From Exobasidium rhododendri (Eukaryota > Basidiomycota > Exobasidiomycetes > Exobasidiales > Exobasidiaceae), in assembly GCA_026210745.1 (NCBI GenBank), contig CP110631.1, positions 3,038,001 to 3,102,000 on the forward strand: DNA of 64,000 nt, read 5' to 3'. Below are positions 1 to 11,522 of the stretch, one piece after another. Each line of letters starts with the position of its first letter. Position 1 is the stretch's first letter. Made by a program: the position numbers and the translations under genes. Under the pieces are notes generated by a model that was not told the DNA's origin, ran no database searches, and saw only the letters and a list, made by a program, of their open reading frames with translations.

Positions 1-38
1 AAGGAAGGAACACACGCTCACAGTGTCAAAAAGTACAG

Positions 39-2506
39 TCAGTCCCTCTGCGACCCTGCGACCCGAAGAGCAGTTCCGACAAACTGGGAGAGAAGCAGTC
101 TCGTTAGTCCGTGACGTAGTAGTGACGCAGAGGAGGACCGCATGGACAGACTCACCGTGCTGTTGACCTTGCTTGCGAAGCGCAGCGAACAGAGCGATTC
201 GTTCAAGTGCTCCGCCAAGGGTGACAAGGCAAGGAGCATGAGTCTGTTTGGGAGAAAGACGGCGGGCATCATGAGCGAGAAATGGTATGCGGAGCACGCT
301 CGACAGCTACGCACGTCTTTGAATTCCCGCCTAAGCTGTGTTTGAGAAGCCAGGTCAGGGTGGAATTGCGGTAGGGAACATGGCCACCTGGTTGCAGTTT
401 CAGTTGCTGAAGCGCATTGACGACATCGGCTAGACTGCTCAAGCTCTTGTTGATGCACTGCGCTTCCTTTAGTCTGATAGGGTTGGCGCCGCTGCCACTG
501 TTGCTCAACCTTTCTGAACCGGCCAAGTCTACCAAGTTCAGAACGGCATCACAACTCTCCATCGTGGTGGCGTTGCGCCCTCGGACACGAACGGTGAAGA
601 TGCTGTGGGACCGCGAAGATCTCTCGTTCATCAGTGTCGATGCAGTCTGTCGTCGGGCTGTCGCTTTGACGAGCAGTGTCAAGACTTGTGCTGGACTGTG
701 TAGTGGTACTGGGAGGCACTGCGAGGTAAGCGCACACACTCTTCTTCCACTCCATGCTCTGCTACATCGTCGATTCATATGCTCACCCGTAGTCGCATCG
801 GTGACGGTAGTGCGCCCCTTTTCATGCTTGATCTCGTGCTTAGCATCCGGAGCAGATGTGCCGAGAAGGTCGATGACAGTCTCGTTGTACTGGGAAACGA
901 GGGTGCAGAAGGGGCGTTAGGTGAAAATTCATGTAGTGGGACATCATTCAGTGTTGTGCTCACGATCTCGAGCATCTGTCCCTCGAATGTGTACTGCCAG
1001 CCCTTGCTTCGGAGCTCCTTTGACGATCCCCAAAGCATCTGAACTGCTCGAGGGATGAGACCCGCCTGCTCGTTCGCGTTGACACCTGCATCGAGGAGGC
1101 GATCCGTTGGAGGCCCTTCCATGGTGTGTGTCTTGCCCGACCCAGTCTGACCGTAGGCAAAGATGCAGGTCTGAAAGGGTGATGGCGAGGGGAAAAAAAG
1201 TGTAAGCAAGCAAGTCCTACACATGCACGTTCTACAACGATCAAGCGAGACACACTCACATTATAGCCATCCAACACACTCTGCGTCAAGTGAGCCACTT
1301 CTTCAAATACATCCGACTGGGTCGAAGCGGGGGTAAAGATGCGATCGAATGTGAATTGATGAGTTCTCATCGTCACTGATCCCGTCGCATTCTCTCCCGT
1401 AGCCAACACTTCAATCTGAGTAGCTTCGCGCCCGTTTGGATATCGAATAGAGGCCATGGCAGTCGTCCCATTCACGGCGTCGATGGCAATACCGGGTCGA
1501 ACTCGAACAAAGACCCGAATATTGCCCCTCAACTCTTGCAGTTCGTTGTGAACTTTGCGACGGAGTGTCTCTGCTTCTCGAAGATGAGTCTCAAGTTGTC
1601 GATTATGGTCCAGTACGGTTCTCTTCTCTTCTTTGAGCTGTGCTACCTGCGATTGAAGCTCAGAAACGTCGCCCTCCAGACTACCAATCTGCGTACGAAG
1701 TGCACATAGGGTGGCCTCCATTGTGAGGTGGAAAGTCGACTGCTGGCTCAAAGTACTCTGTAGATAGCATTAGTCATGGGGAGGGATGCTCTGCTCTCGG
1801 GGGAAGAGTGTATATGCGTGAGTCTCACCTTGAGCGCTGACACTGTCGTTCTCTCCCCTTCTAGCAATTCCAGCAAGTGCTCCCTCTCGGCATCGTATTT
1901 TTGCTTGACCCTTCGCATTTCCTCCTCTCCCATCCAGGTTGAAGCTTCGGTGCTGTGACTCTGGCCCGCTACTCGCCGCTGCTCCTGTAGATCCTGCTCA
2001 AGCTGCCGCACTTTGTCCTCCTGTGAATGCCGCTCTGACCTCTCTCGAGTCAGCAATTCTTCTGTTCTCCTTTTCTCCAGATCGAAGAGGTCTTGCATGG
2101 AGCTAATCCTCGATTCTATGGCATCGATCCTTCTCTCGTCTGGTTTTTCACTCTTCCTCCCGACAGCGCTACCCATTGCAGTCCTGCCCCTTTCCCCGCT
2201 CAATCTCCTCCTGATGAGCGACTTGGACGATGCGACAGGTGTGCTACCCCTCTTTGACAGGACTATTCCTGTACACCTTCCCATCGTAGCAGCGGGACGA
2301 TTGATGACACTACTCATTGGAGCTCGCGGAACTGTCAAGGAGGGCGACACTTTGACGATCCTCGGCGTTGTGGACGTCCTGACATGGCTCCCACCTGTCG
2401 ATGACTGCATGGACACTCTCTGTGGCAATGCTGGCTGTGACATGTAGGTCGAGAGTGGTCGCTTGACTCTTTTCTGAGGGACGGGAATATGTGAGGGCAG
2501 GTCCAT
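39..2506 (-). CDS. Kinesin-14 (C-terminal motor, Kar3/Ncd type)
   Basis: Minus-end-directed microtubule motor with the motor domain at the C-terminus. Six exons read on the minus strand: 2506-1829, 1757-1260, 1170-964, 889-787, 708-315, 243-39. They sum to 2085 nt, giving 694 residues. Residues 1 to about 130 are a Ser/Arg-rich tail (possible second microtubule site), followed by a coiled coil to about 300. The kinesin-14 neck-motor junction ELRGNIRVFVRVRP starts near residue 302. The P-loop GQTGSGKT lies near 399-406, switch I is NERSSRSHS and switch II is LVDLAGSERL. The end SLRFASKVN is the normal motor end, followed by about 40 extra residues. The first ATG of the open frame was taken as start. 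Intron 1758-1828 has an ACTAAT branch site. The family call is certain; whether it is the Kar3, Klp2 or Pkl1 type is not decided. Confidence 0.93.
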
Positions 2507-2884
2507 CGTCGCAACGAAGATGTGTCACTAAGCCTCACTAGATCGGACGCCATACCATCTAATCCCCCATCATCAATCAACACCAAAGCAGTGAGTTTCA
2601 GCTCCACTACGCTTATGTAATGATCGCGATCAGACGCTCTGGGGCGAGACAGATCACGTGAGCGGAGTGGCGTCGAAAGGCCGCAAGTCGCCACGCGGAG
2701 ACGAGGAATGCAAAATTACAAAATCCATCTCAGATTTTCACCCTCCTTTTCTTCCCTCCATCTCATCGATTTATAGCAGTGAGTACTCCCTGGACAATCT
2801 CTTAATGCCGATGTTGTCGCTGACTGTGGCGTGCTATTCCCAATTGACTCAGAGGACGCCAAACATTGGCCAGCACAAATCGGG
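2507..2884. other. Divergent promoter region, kinesin / ubiquitin-eS31
   Basis: This 378 bp gap separates the kinesin start (minus) from the ubiquitin fusion start (plus). It carries the palindrome TCACGTGA at 2654-2661. No coding potential with a convincing start was seen. Confidence 0.6.
2655..2660. promoter_or_regulatory. CACGTG E-box palindrome
   Basis: A CACGTG core inside TCACGTGA, the form preferred by Cbf1/USF-type bHLH proteins. It lies 149 bp from the kinesin start and 225 bp from the ubiquitin-eS31 start. One of six such sites in the window, all in divergent gaps. Function is inferred from sequence only. Confidence 0.45.
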
Positions 2885-3527
<643 letters not shown>

Positions 3528-3807
3528 GTGATCAAGCTTGATCTCTTTGTGACGTTTTTTATTTTCATGTAGACGACGTAAATAATCAATCTCATGAAAT
3601 TTTGGCACAATTTGTTCGTGTCTGTGTGGTAGAATCTGAGAAAATCGAGTACCAGCCAGAGTGCCTTTCCACAAACGATCCCCCCTCGCTCTGTCTGCCT
3701 GAGTCTGCCTCTGTTCCGCCTCGTGGTAATTGTAGGTTCTATGTATTGGTACAGCACACAAGGTAAGATACATGTGTGTGGAAGAGAAAGGAGTCCTTTC
3801 CCCCCCC

Positions 3808-6800
3808 TTAGAAATGACTCAGTGGATCGACGATGATGACGCCGTTGTGCTCTGCGTAGGGCTGACGAGCAAGAGTGAGAGTATATATATCAGCATCCCT
3901 TTTCCATTAGGCCTGTCTTACGTCGATCGAACACTCACATAGTTCCAGCTGGATAGAAATTCCCGAACACTCGAGGCGAGGCCCACCCTTCTACGGTCCG
4001 TCTCTTGACTCGTATGTCTTCCCAAGCCTATGGCCAGCAACGCCAATCCTCGGAAGTTCTCCTTCTCCAGACTGATCAGAAATTCTTCAATCAATTCGAC
4101 TGCTTCCGTTGAATGCAAGGAATGCAAATCCATCAGGACCTCCGTCCTCTCTTCTAGGGAAAGTGACATTGTGTTGACGATGCTGCTGGAGATCTTTGGT
4201 GCGACGCCCAAACAGATGCCCATCTGATCGCCCATCAGCTTTCCCCTCCATCCTCTGCTTCCTCTCTCCTCTACTGACGGGTCAAGCAAGCCTCTTGACC
4301 CGTTCGAGTCGTTTGACAGTCTCTTTTGCAGCTCTTCGTGTCTCTCTCGCAGTAGTTTCCTGCAGGCAATCTTGCTCTCTTCTTGCAGTGAAGTGTTCAC
4401 ACTTTGGCCTTCACGACTCCACTTCCTTGCCTCGGAACCGTCGCCTTTCTTCCATGCTTCTGCAGCTCGAGCGAGCAATTTATTACGCTTCTCTGATAAA
4501 GACGTAGCCAGCTCTCGATATGCAACGTAGGACGTCGATGCGTCTTTCCCTGTTGACAAAGTGGGCAGTAGGAGAGGTGAACGGAGCGGTATCCGTGACG
4601 AAGCAGCAGCAGCAGCAGAAGATCCACCTCGCTGCGACGGAGTCAACGCGGGATTTCGAGGACCAGTCGGTGTGCCCTTTGCAGGTGTATCGCTTGCTTT
4701 CCGGTGAAGGTGGAGATGTGACTCGCCTTGCTGAAGCATCGTCAACGGCGTGTTAGCTTTCTTTTGCAGTGCCTGTGCCCATCGCGTTCGACTTGGGTCA
4801 TTGGTGCTTGCCGATGAGCCTGACGTCAGTGCCAGAATCCCTTTACCACGTTGCGCTTTCGGACCGGTGGGTGCGATGCCCAATTCGGGGAACTCCTCAT
4901 TTGGAGGTGTATCTACGGCTACCGCGGATTGTGGAATGCTTCCGGAAGTTGCAGACATGGATGATATCCGATTGGTCAGCTTGTCAACGATCGACATATC
5001 GTGCAGGAAAGAGCAGCCCTCTCCGTTGAGACATTGACCTTTCATCCAGAATCGACAAACCGCTCGGTTCAAGTCATGCGAGAATCGGCAATCGGCTCGT
5101 CTGCATTCCCCAGCTAAAAAGTATCGACAGACTCGACCTGGCCCTACTCCGCCTCCTTGTTGCTGTTGCTGCTGCTGCTGCTCTTGCTGTTGAGCCAGAG
5201 AGGTGGAGGGCACTTGAGCGCTCGAGGAGGATGCTGATGCACTAGTGGAAGAGATAGCAAGCCCAGGCGAGCTTACACCACCTCCTCTTTGTGTTGCAAA
5301 AGATTCACTCGACACCAACGACACCCCCGATCGACCAGGCACAATAGTCCCGCCACCGGTCGAAATCCCCCTTTTGGTCAAATTGGGACTTCTTGACAAT
5401 GTCGCATTGGGACCTGGCATTCCTCCAGACTCCATGATAGCCGTCAATGTAGCGTCAATGTCCCAATTATTCGTTTCTAGAGCCTCTTCAATTTGCTCAC
5501 TCGACCAGGAAGATGCACCTGTGCTAGACGTACTCAATATGGAGGACAGAACATCAAATGGCGTCATTGCAGACGCACCAAAGTCTTCTTCTCCCGACAA
5601 AGCGGACCACTTGGAGGTTCTTTGATCGTCAGAAGATTCCAAGCTTGCACTCGTTGTAGACCCATGGTAGCTTCCACTAATACTCTCTGCAGTAGTCAAG
5701 CTCTGTATGGAGCTATTGCCTGAAGCACCACTGATCGGTCTTGCGTTGCCAGCAACTAAGTGAGAAGAGGAAGTGGACGAGGAAGAAGAGGAGCCCGGTA
5801 CTGGGACAGCACCGGCCACCGGATTCACGAAAGGAGAAAATTCATCTTCATCCGAATCAGAGGCAGCCGTCGATTGTGTTCCTACAAGCTCCAAGTCATT
5901 GCTCTTCAACCAAGGTGCTGACTTTTGGGGTGTGGATTGATTCGACATTGGCGTAGACGAGCGAGGTTTGAAAGCGAGGGCGCTGACATTGAGTCGAGGA
6001 GACCCCGCCATTCCATGACCAGGACTAGAAGGTCGACTGAGCGTAGTAATGGTGGGAGTGCCATGCAATAAAGGCATACTCCTAATGTTCGATGTTTTTG
6101 GCGGCGATCCGATGGTGTCGCCAGGTGGACCAAGTGGAGCGAACGTAGAAGGCGAGGCAGCTACAGGACTGGACTGAGACCAAGGGTTAGCTACTATGGT
6201 CAAATTTGTGCTGTTCGATATACTACGATGCCACAAGCTGGGCGATGCTCTGGGACTGCCGTTACCAATGCCAATCGTCTGAGGTATCAAGAGTGGACTA
6301 GAGGGCATTGAAGGACCACCTTCTTGCGCCGTCAAGTCGGTAGTAGGCGTCGTTGGAGGATTTGGCGTCCATGGCCGACTGATGCCATTCGCATTGCCAG
6401 ACATTGTTCGTAGGTTTGCCGGTCTTGGTCTCGAACGTGGTGAAGCGGGAAAAGGCGATGGACTGGGTGAGATTGGGACTGTAAATGATGCTCCAGTAGG
6501 TCGAAGGTCTTCTCGATGTCGATGGAGTAAGGCCAAAACTATATTGTCCAATCGAGTCGCAGTCTGTATGGCAAAGAGCGTCAATATCCAGATTATACTT
6601 CAGGATATCTGGCATTGCTCGCTCTATGAATGCTACTTACCACTGTGATACCCTCGGCTTCACCAATTCTGTCGGCTAGTAGGCTCCGCACTTGGTCGAT
6701 CTTCTCCTCATCGTCCAGGCTTTCATCATCCAGCAGGCTGAGAATGGCATTGACACTCTGGGAGTTTCCATTGAAGTTCCGCCCTTTGTTTTGCCGTTGC

Positions 6801-7189
6801 GGTGTTCTTTGATGGATCGATGACTTGAAAGTCTCATTCTCATCGTCTTCGGAGATACTACTGGCAGGTGTTGTACTAGTCCGGGCAACTTGAGCGTCGG
6901 GTAATAGCTCGTCCACATCGCCATTTCCTCTGACACTAGCATTTATACCCAGCACATCCTCATCTCTATTTCCCTTGAGGGCCAAGCCACTGCTTCGAGT
7001 CGGTTTGTAGTGCTTTGCTTCGACTGCATTCGTAGACAGTGCTACACCGCTAGCATTAGGCGTGAGGGATGAGCGACGAGAACCGATTGTACCCGACGAA
7101 GGTGGAGGCTGTAGCAATGATTCCAAATAAGCTTTGGAATGTGATCTTGAGCTCATGCTGTTCAAGATGAAGTGATCCGAGTCTGTCAA
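3808..7189 (-). CDS. CUE, tandem CCCH zinc-finger and Smr domain protein
   Basis: Putative RNA-binding/nuclease-type protein. Exons 7189-6641, 6563-3939 and 3861-3808 sum to 3228 nt, giving 1075 residues. Domains: a Ser/Pro-rich N-terminal half; a CUE-like ubiquitin-binding helical segment near 519-564 (IEEALETNNWDIDATLTAIM); a glutamine run near 642-652; two CCCH fingers near 660-705 (CRYFLAGECRRADCRFSH and CRFWMKGQCLNGEGCSFLH); a DUF1771 helix near 864-930; and a C-terminal Smr domain (DLHSLHSTEAVELIEEF, IGLGRH). The 18-codon last exon supplies PYAEHNGVIIVD, the final strand of the Smr fold, which supports the splice. An EFPEL segment follows the fingers. Smr domains are known to act as RNA or mismatch nucleases. 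The CUE/CCCH combination suggests a link to ubiquitinated ribosomes or RNA decay, which is an inference. Confidence 0.85.
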
Positions 7190-7664
7190 TGGGGTTGGGG
7201 CGCAAGTGCCCTGCGCTGCTCAGGATAGGGTGGACGAAACGAGATGGTGCTGGTATCGAGGTGTTGGTGCGACTAAGGTCCTACAGGAAGCTTCAAAGGT
7301 TGTTAATTTTACTTCCTGCTGGGCTGTCGTATGAACTTTTGACTTTACAAGCAGCCGCTTCATGCGCTTGCGAGAATCATGTTCGTTTGGTAGCAAGCTG
7401 AGTAGCGGTTCTCAAAGGGGGGGTTTTGGATGGATGATGTGATGGCGTCGAAATGCAATAATCTGTCTCAGAGACCGACCATCAATACAGCTTGTATTCA
7501 AAGTTAAAGTTACGCTCTTGATACTCCACAAGGGAGGCGCCACGTGGGTGGTCGAGATCCAGGGCAGCTGTAAATTCTGTCGCACCTCTAGGACTCGTAG
7601 CTGTATGCCTCCCTACAACGTAGCTTCATTACAAGATCGGTACATTAGCAATAATCAAGCAGTC
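7190..7664. other. Divergent promoter region, CCCH-Smr / SEC13
   Basis: This 475 bp gap between two divergent start codons contains a CACGTG palindrome at 7541-7546. No open frame here has coding character. Confidence 0.6.
7541..7546. promoter_or_regulatory. CACGTG E-box palindrome
   Basis: The site reads CCACGTGG and lies 119 bp before the SEC13 start codon. It belongs to the recurrent set in divergent gaps. The binding factor is not known from the sequence. Confidence 0.42.
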
Positions 7665-8985
7665 ATGGTGCGTGATTATGTAGCTGCGATGATAACCCCT
7701 GCTCACACTCTTACTCGTATCTCTTCGATCAGGCCCCTTCAGCACAGGCTTCGCAGGCCCTCAGCGAGGCCCCAAGGCCAATCGAAACACTACACGAAGA
7801 CATGATTGTGAGTCCAGTTTGGGCACGGAGTGTATTGCGGATTGATATTTTCGTATCTCTCACACACACACACACACTCACACTTGCTCCTATGTGACAA
7901 CAGCATGATGCACAGTTGGACTACTACGGTAAGAGGCTGGCAACGTGCTCTAGTGACCGCACTGTCAAGGTCTTTGATGTGGTTGACGGGGGGGCTACGG
8001 GACAAGGCGAGACGTTGAGAGGGCACGAAGGACCAGTCTGGCAAGTAGCTTGGGCGCACCCGAAATTCGGACCGATCTTGGCCTCTGCGTCATATGACGG
8101 GAAAGTGGTGATATGGAAGGACAACGGCTCTTCGAATGCTGGCGCGGCAAGTGCATCATATGGCTATGGAGCAAACGCTGGCAGCACTGGAGGATGGACA
8201 AAGATCAAGGAGCATGGCATGCACAGCGCCAGTGTCAATTCAATCGCTTGGGCACCCCACGAACTTGGCTCCATTTTGGCCTGCGCTTCCAGTGACGGAA
8301 ATGTCTCCGTGTTGACCTTCAACGGTGAGTCTTGAAATTGGAAGTCTCATTGAGGTGCTACTTTAGGATTTCGCCATTCCACATACTCACTTGCTGCCCC
8401 TTTTTTCCAGACGACGGAACATGGGCGGTGGACATGGTGACAGCACACCCTATTGGCTGCAACGCGGTCTCATGGGCTCCGGCGACCACTCCTGGCTCTC
8501 TTCTCGTCGGTCAAAGACCGGGCGTTGGCTCAGAACTGGTAGAGGGTCAATCTAGCAAGGTGCAACGATTTGCAAGTGCAGGGTGTGACAATGTCATCAA
8601 AATCTGGGAGTTCAGCAAGGAAAAGAACTTGTGGGCAGTGATAGATGAGCTAAATGGCCATACCGATTGGGTTCGCGATGTCACATTTTCACCCAACATC
8701 GGTCTACCACGATCGTACCTCGCTTCAGCATCTCAAGATCGTACAGTGATCGTTTGGACAAAAGATGGCGACGGACCATGGACTAAGACGGTACTGACAC
8801 CCACTGGAAGCGTGCCTCCGAACACGACATTAGAGGAGAGTAGCAAGTTCAAAGATACTCTATGGAGAACAAGTTTCAGCTTGAGCGGAAATGTCTTGGC
8901 CGTTAGTTGCGGTGATGGAATGGTCTATCTCTTCAAGGAGGGTATCAAAGGAGGATGGGATTGTGTCTCGGAGCTAAGTGCTTGA
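7665..8985 (+). CDS. SEC13: SEC13, WD40 subunit of COPII coat and nuclear pore
   Basis: Beta-propeller protein that pairs with Sec31 in COPII and with Nup145C/Nup96 in the Y-complex. Exons 7665-7667, 7733-7807, 7904-8324 and 8411-8985 total 1074 nt, 357 residues. The first exon contains only the ATG. The second begins APSAQASQ and ends in TLHEDMI, which joins [20 protein letters not shown], the hallmark Sec13 first blade. Further blades show [59 protein letters not shown] and [12 protein letters not shown]. It is somewhat longer than yeast Sec13 because of a Gly/Ser/Ala-rich insert near blade 2. The intron before exon 3 carries a CA repeat. The one-codon first exon is inferred from phase and from the lack of another ATG in frame. 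Confidence 0.92.
7861..7877 (+). repeat. CA dinucleotide repeat in a SEC13 intron
   Basis: A run of 17 bases of alternating C and A inside the 96 bp intron 7808-7903. It follows a TCTCT stretch and could vary in length between strains. Confidence 0.85.
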
Positions 8986-9083
8986 AAGCCGCAATGGTCT
9001 CATTAAAAGGGGAGAAGGGGTTGTCCGGAGGCCTGTATTCGTACATTTGAAAAGTAGGAGAAATAGCTATTCTTTGGTGATCA

Positions 9084-11327
9084 TCAATGTTCTTCGCCAT
9101 CTCGCTTCCGTTTGTAGTCTCTCGTTACGCGTGTTTGAGAAGCAGGATGCTTCTCCAGTTCTCTCGGAACTGTCGAGATGGGGCTTCTTGTCAATTCTTG
9201 TCGAAGGTCGTAAAAGAATTCTTCATCGTACGACTCCAAGAAGGTGAATGCAATACCTCTCTTTCCCGCTCGACCGGTTCTGCCGATTCGATGAATGTAA
9301 GCTTCGAAGGAAGTAGGGAAGCTGTAGTTGATGACGGCGGAGACGTCAGGCACATCAATACCTCTTCCTGCTAGATCTGTTGCCACTAAGATTGGACATT
9401 CGCCTGATCGTAAGCTAGCCAGGGCTTCCTCTCTTTGAGTTTGCGATTTCTTGGAGTGTAGTACGGCGACATTAAAGCCAGCCCTACGGATGTCGTGAGA
9501 AAGTGAGTCGACGGACTGGATAGTAGTCGAGAAAACGATGACGGGCGGTTCCAGACCCATGGACAAGATCTGCATCAATCTTGCCTTTTTCTTATCGTCA
9601 CCTTGGATGAACTCGACTCTCTGTTCAACCGTACTGACTGCCTGATTTGCATTACCGATTGTGATCGTGGCCGGTCGACGAAGATAATTCTTGGCTAGTC
9701 GTTCGACGCTGGCGGGCATGGTGGCAGAATAGAGCATGGTGACTCTATACTTTGGTGTCATTGATCCTTCTGCTTTCAGCAATGTCAAAGGATCTTCTGC
9801 TTCTTCTGTGTCAGGCTTCAAGTTTGACGCAGGCATCGAGTCCAGAATATAGTCGAGAACATCAGCGAATCCTAGACCGATCGATTTGTCGGCTTCGTCC
9901 AAGACCAGATAGAGACATTGACTCAGGACCAAGACGTGCCTCTCCACGCAGTCTTTCAATCTACCGGGCGTGGCAACGATAATCTCAGCTCCATTTCGTA
10001 GATTATGAGCTTGTTCGTTCATATCTCGACCTCCAACGATGGATACGCAGGTGTATCCCATGCTGCTTGTGAATTTTTGAGTCTCCACCTCAATCTGTTG
10101 TGCCAGTTCACGAGTCGGTGCTATGATCAGAGCATACGGTCCCAGATGGCGGTTTGCTTCCGAAAGACGAGGTAGTTGGGAGATATAAGCCAGCATGGGA
10201 ATGACAAACGATGCCGTCTTTCCCGATCCAGTCTCGGCAACGCCTATCAGATCTCTATTCTGTAGACCAATCGGAATGGCCTGTCGTTGAATCGGTGAAG
10301 GTTCAGTGTAGCCAATCTCTCCGATTGCTCGTAGAATGGTACCGGGTATATCTGATTCCTTCCACGTCCGAAGTGGCTTTGGTATGTGTCCGCCCTTTGC
10401 AGCTATGCCGAAATCTTCTCGAAAGATTCGCCAGTCTCTTTCCTTCATTTCATCCAGTCCCTTTTCTGACCAATGCTTTTCAGCAAAGGCAGACTTGGCA
10501 CCTCTACGTAGTGGGTCTCCATTCGAGGTCACAGTCGCAGTGGGTTGCTGCCTTTGTGCGACATCCATACCTGCTCTTCCCCCAGCCCCAAACGCAGTAG
10601 CTTCAACGTGATTATCGAAGATGACAGGATTTAGCTTGTCGCTTGTATCCTCAGTCTGATCCCAATCAAAGAGAAGCTTCTTGTCGTTGAGTTGCTTTCT
10701 TGTCTTCTTCCTCGACTTCTCCTGAACGCCCATGTACTTGTTTCTTATCAGTTCTCTCTCGGCTTCTGTCAGATTAGCATCGCTGATCTCTTCGTTTATG
10801 TTGCTCGAAGATGAAGAGAGGGTGTGGGACTGAGACTGAGATTGAGATCGAGAGTGAGAATGAGAATGAGATTGAGACGGTCCCGCCATCGAGGCCCGGT
10901 GTTGTCCATTAACCGATCCTCTTTCTCCGCCTCTTCCGTCCTGTCCATTCCTGTAGCTTTCGTCTTGCCCAATCCTCTGAGCATTGCCCCGTCCGTGTCC
11001 TCGACCACGCTCTCTCGGCTCGTACAACTCAGACTGTTGATGCTGAGATTCCCTACCTCGCCCGTTTCCGTTGACATAGGCGTAGCTCGCAATCTTCGCC
11101 TTCTTCTCAAATTCGTCTCTCTCTGCTTTCTCCTTCGCTGCTTTTTCGATCTTCTCTTTGCTATCCGCTTCCTCCTTCTCACGGGCTTGGCTTTGCCTTT
11201 CTGCTTTGCTCAAGAATCGAGGCTTGAATGACGCAGCTTCTTTTTGCTTCTGGAGAATCGCTTCTACTGAGGGTGGCGCACTTCTCGAGATTGACATTAT
11301 ATGTCGTGAGGCGACTGGATCAGCCAA
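9084..11327 (-). CDS. PRP28: DEAD-box RNA helicase PRP28 (DDX23 type)
   Basis: Spliceosomal ATPase that exchanges U1 for U6 at the 5-prime splice site. Single exon, 747 residues. The N-terminal region is charged (KEKIEKAAKEKAERDEFEKK) and Ser/His/Gln-rich (residues about 150-175), standing in for the RS-like region of DDX23. Prp28-specific segments follow (LLFDWDQTEDTSDKLNP, DWRIFREDFGI, PLRTWKES). Core motifs: Q-motif near 341-350, motif I AETGSGKT 364-371, PTRELA near 404-409, DEAD 477-480, SAT 534-536, and motif VI HRIGRTGRAG 679-688. Motif II continues as DEADKSIGLGF, where Prp28 proteins usually have a Met/Ile-rich variant. It ends 98 bp from the convergent SEC13 stop. Confidence 0.95.
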   Translation of the reverse strand: MADPVASRHIMSISRSAPPSVEAILQKQKEAASFKPRFLSKAERQSQAREKEEADSKEKIEKAAKEKAERDEFEKKAKIASYAYVNGNGRGRESQHQQSELYEPRERGRGHGRGNAQRIGQDESYRNGQDGRGGERGSVNGQHRASMAGPSQSHSHSHSRSQSQSQSHTLSSSSSNINEEISDANLTEAERELIRNKYMGVQEKSRKKTRKQLNDKKLLFDWDQTEDTSDKLNPVIFDNHVEATAFGAGGRAGMDVAQRQQPTATVTSNGDPLRRGAKSAFAEKHWSEKGLDEMKERDWRIFREDFGIAAKGGHIPKPLRTWKESDIPGTILRAIGEIGYTEPSPIQRQAIPIGLQNRDLIGVAETGSGKTASFVIPMLAYISQLPRLSEANRHLGPYALIIAPTRELAQQIEVETQKFTSSMGYTCVSIVGGRDMNEQAHNLRNGAEIIVATPGRLKDCVERHVLVLSQCLYLVLDEADKSIGLGFADVLDYILDSMPASNLKPDTEEAEDPLTLLKAEGSMTPKYRVTMLYSATMPASVERLAKNYLRRPATITIGNANQAVSTVEQRVEFIQGDDKKKARLMQILSMGLEPPVIVFSTTIQSVDSLSHDIRRAGFNVAVLHSKKSQTQREEALASLRSGECPILVATDLAGRGIDVPDVSAVINYSFPTSFEAYIHRIGRTGRAGKRGIAFTFLESYDEEFFYDLRQELTRSPISTVPRELEKHPASQTRVTRDYKRKRDGEEH

Positions 11328-11433
11328 GTCTTTATGTGAAGGACAGATCTAGACTACACTGATCGAGGGTTCGCATGGTGCTCTAGGAAGTTTAGGATGC
11401 AAGGAGTGAATGCAAGTGAAGGTGAGAGTGTGT

Positions 11434-11439
11434 CACGTG
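11434..11439. promoter_or_regulatory. CACGTG E-box palindrome
   Basis: Sits in the 195 bp gap between the divergent PRP28 and PAF1 start codons (107 bp and 84 bp away). A shared bidirectional promoter is likely given the small gap. The role of this site is inferred. Confidence 0.42.
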
Positions 11440-11522
11440 TGTCGATCATGCTGCCCCCTCCTGAAGCTTGGGACGATATTTAGCTTCCTCGATACTTCCC
11501 AGCTACCCCTTCAACGATAGCA

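Noticed and set aside
9752-11352. Plus-strand open frames opposite PRP28
   Set aside because: The PRP28 frame is complete with all helicase motifs; the opposite frames are shadows.
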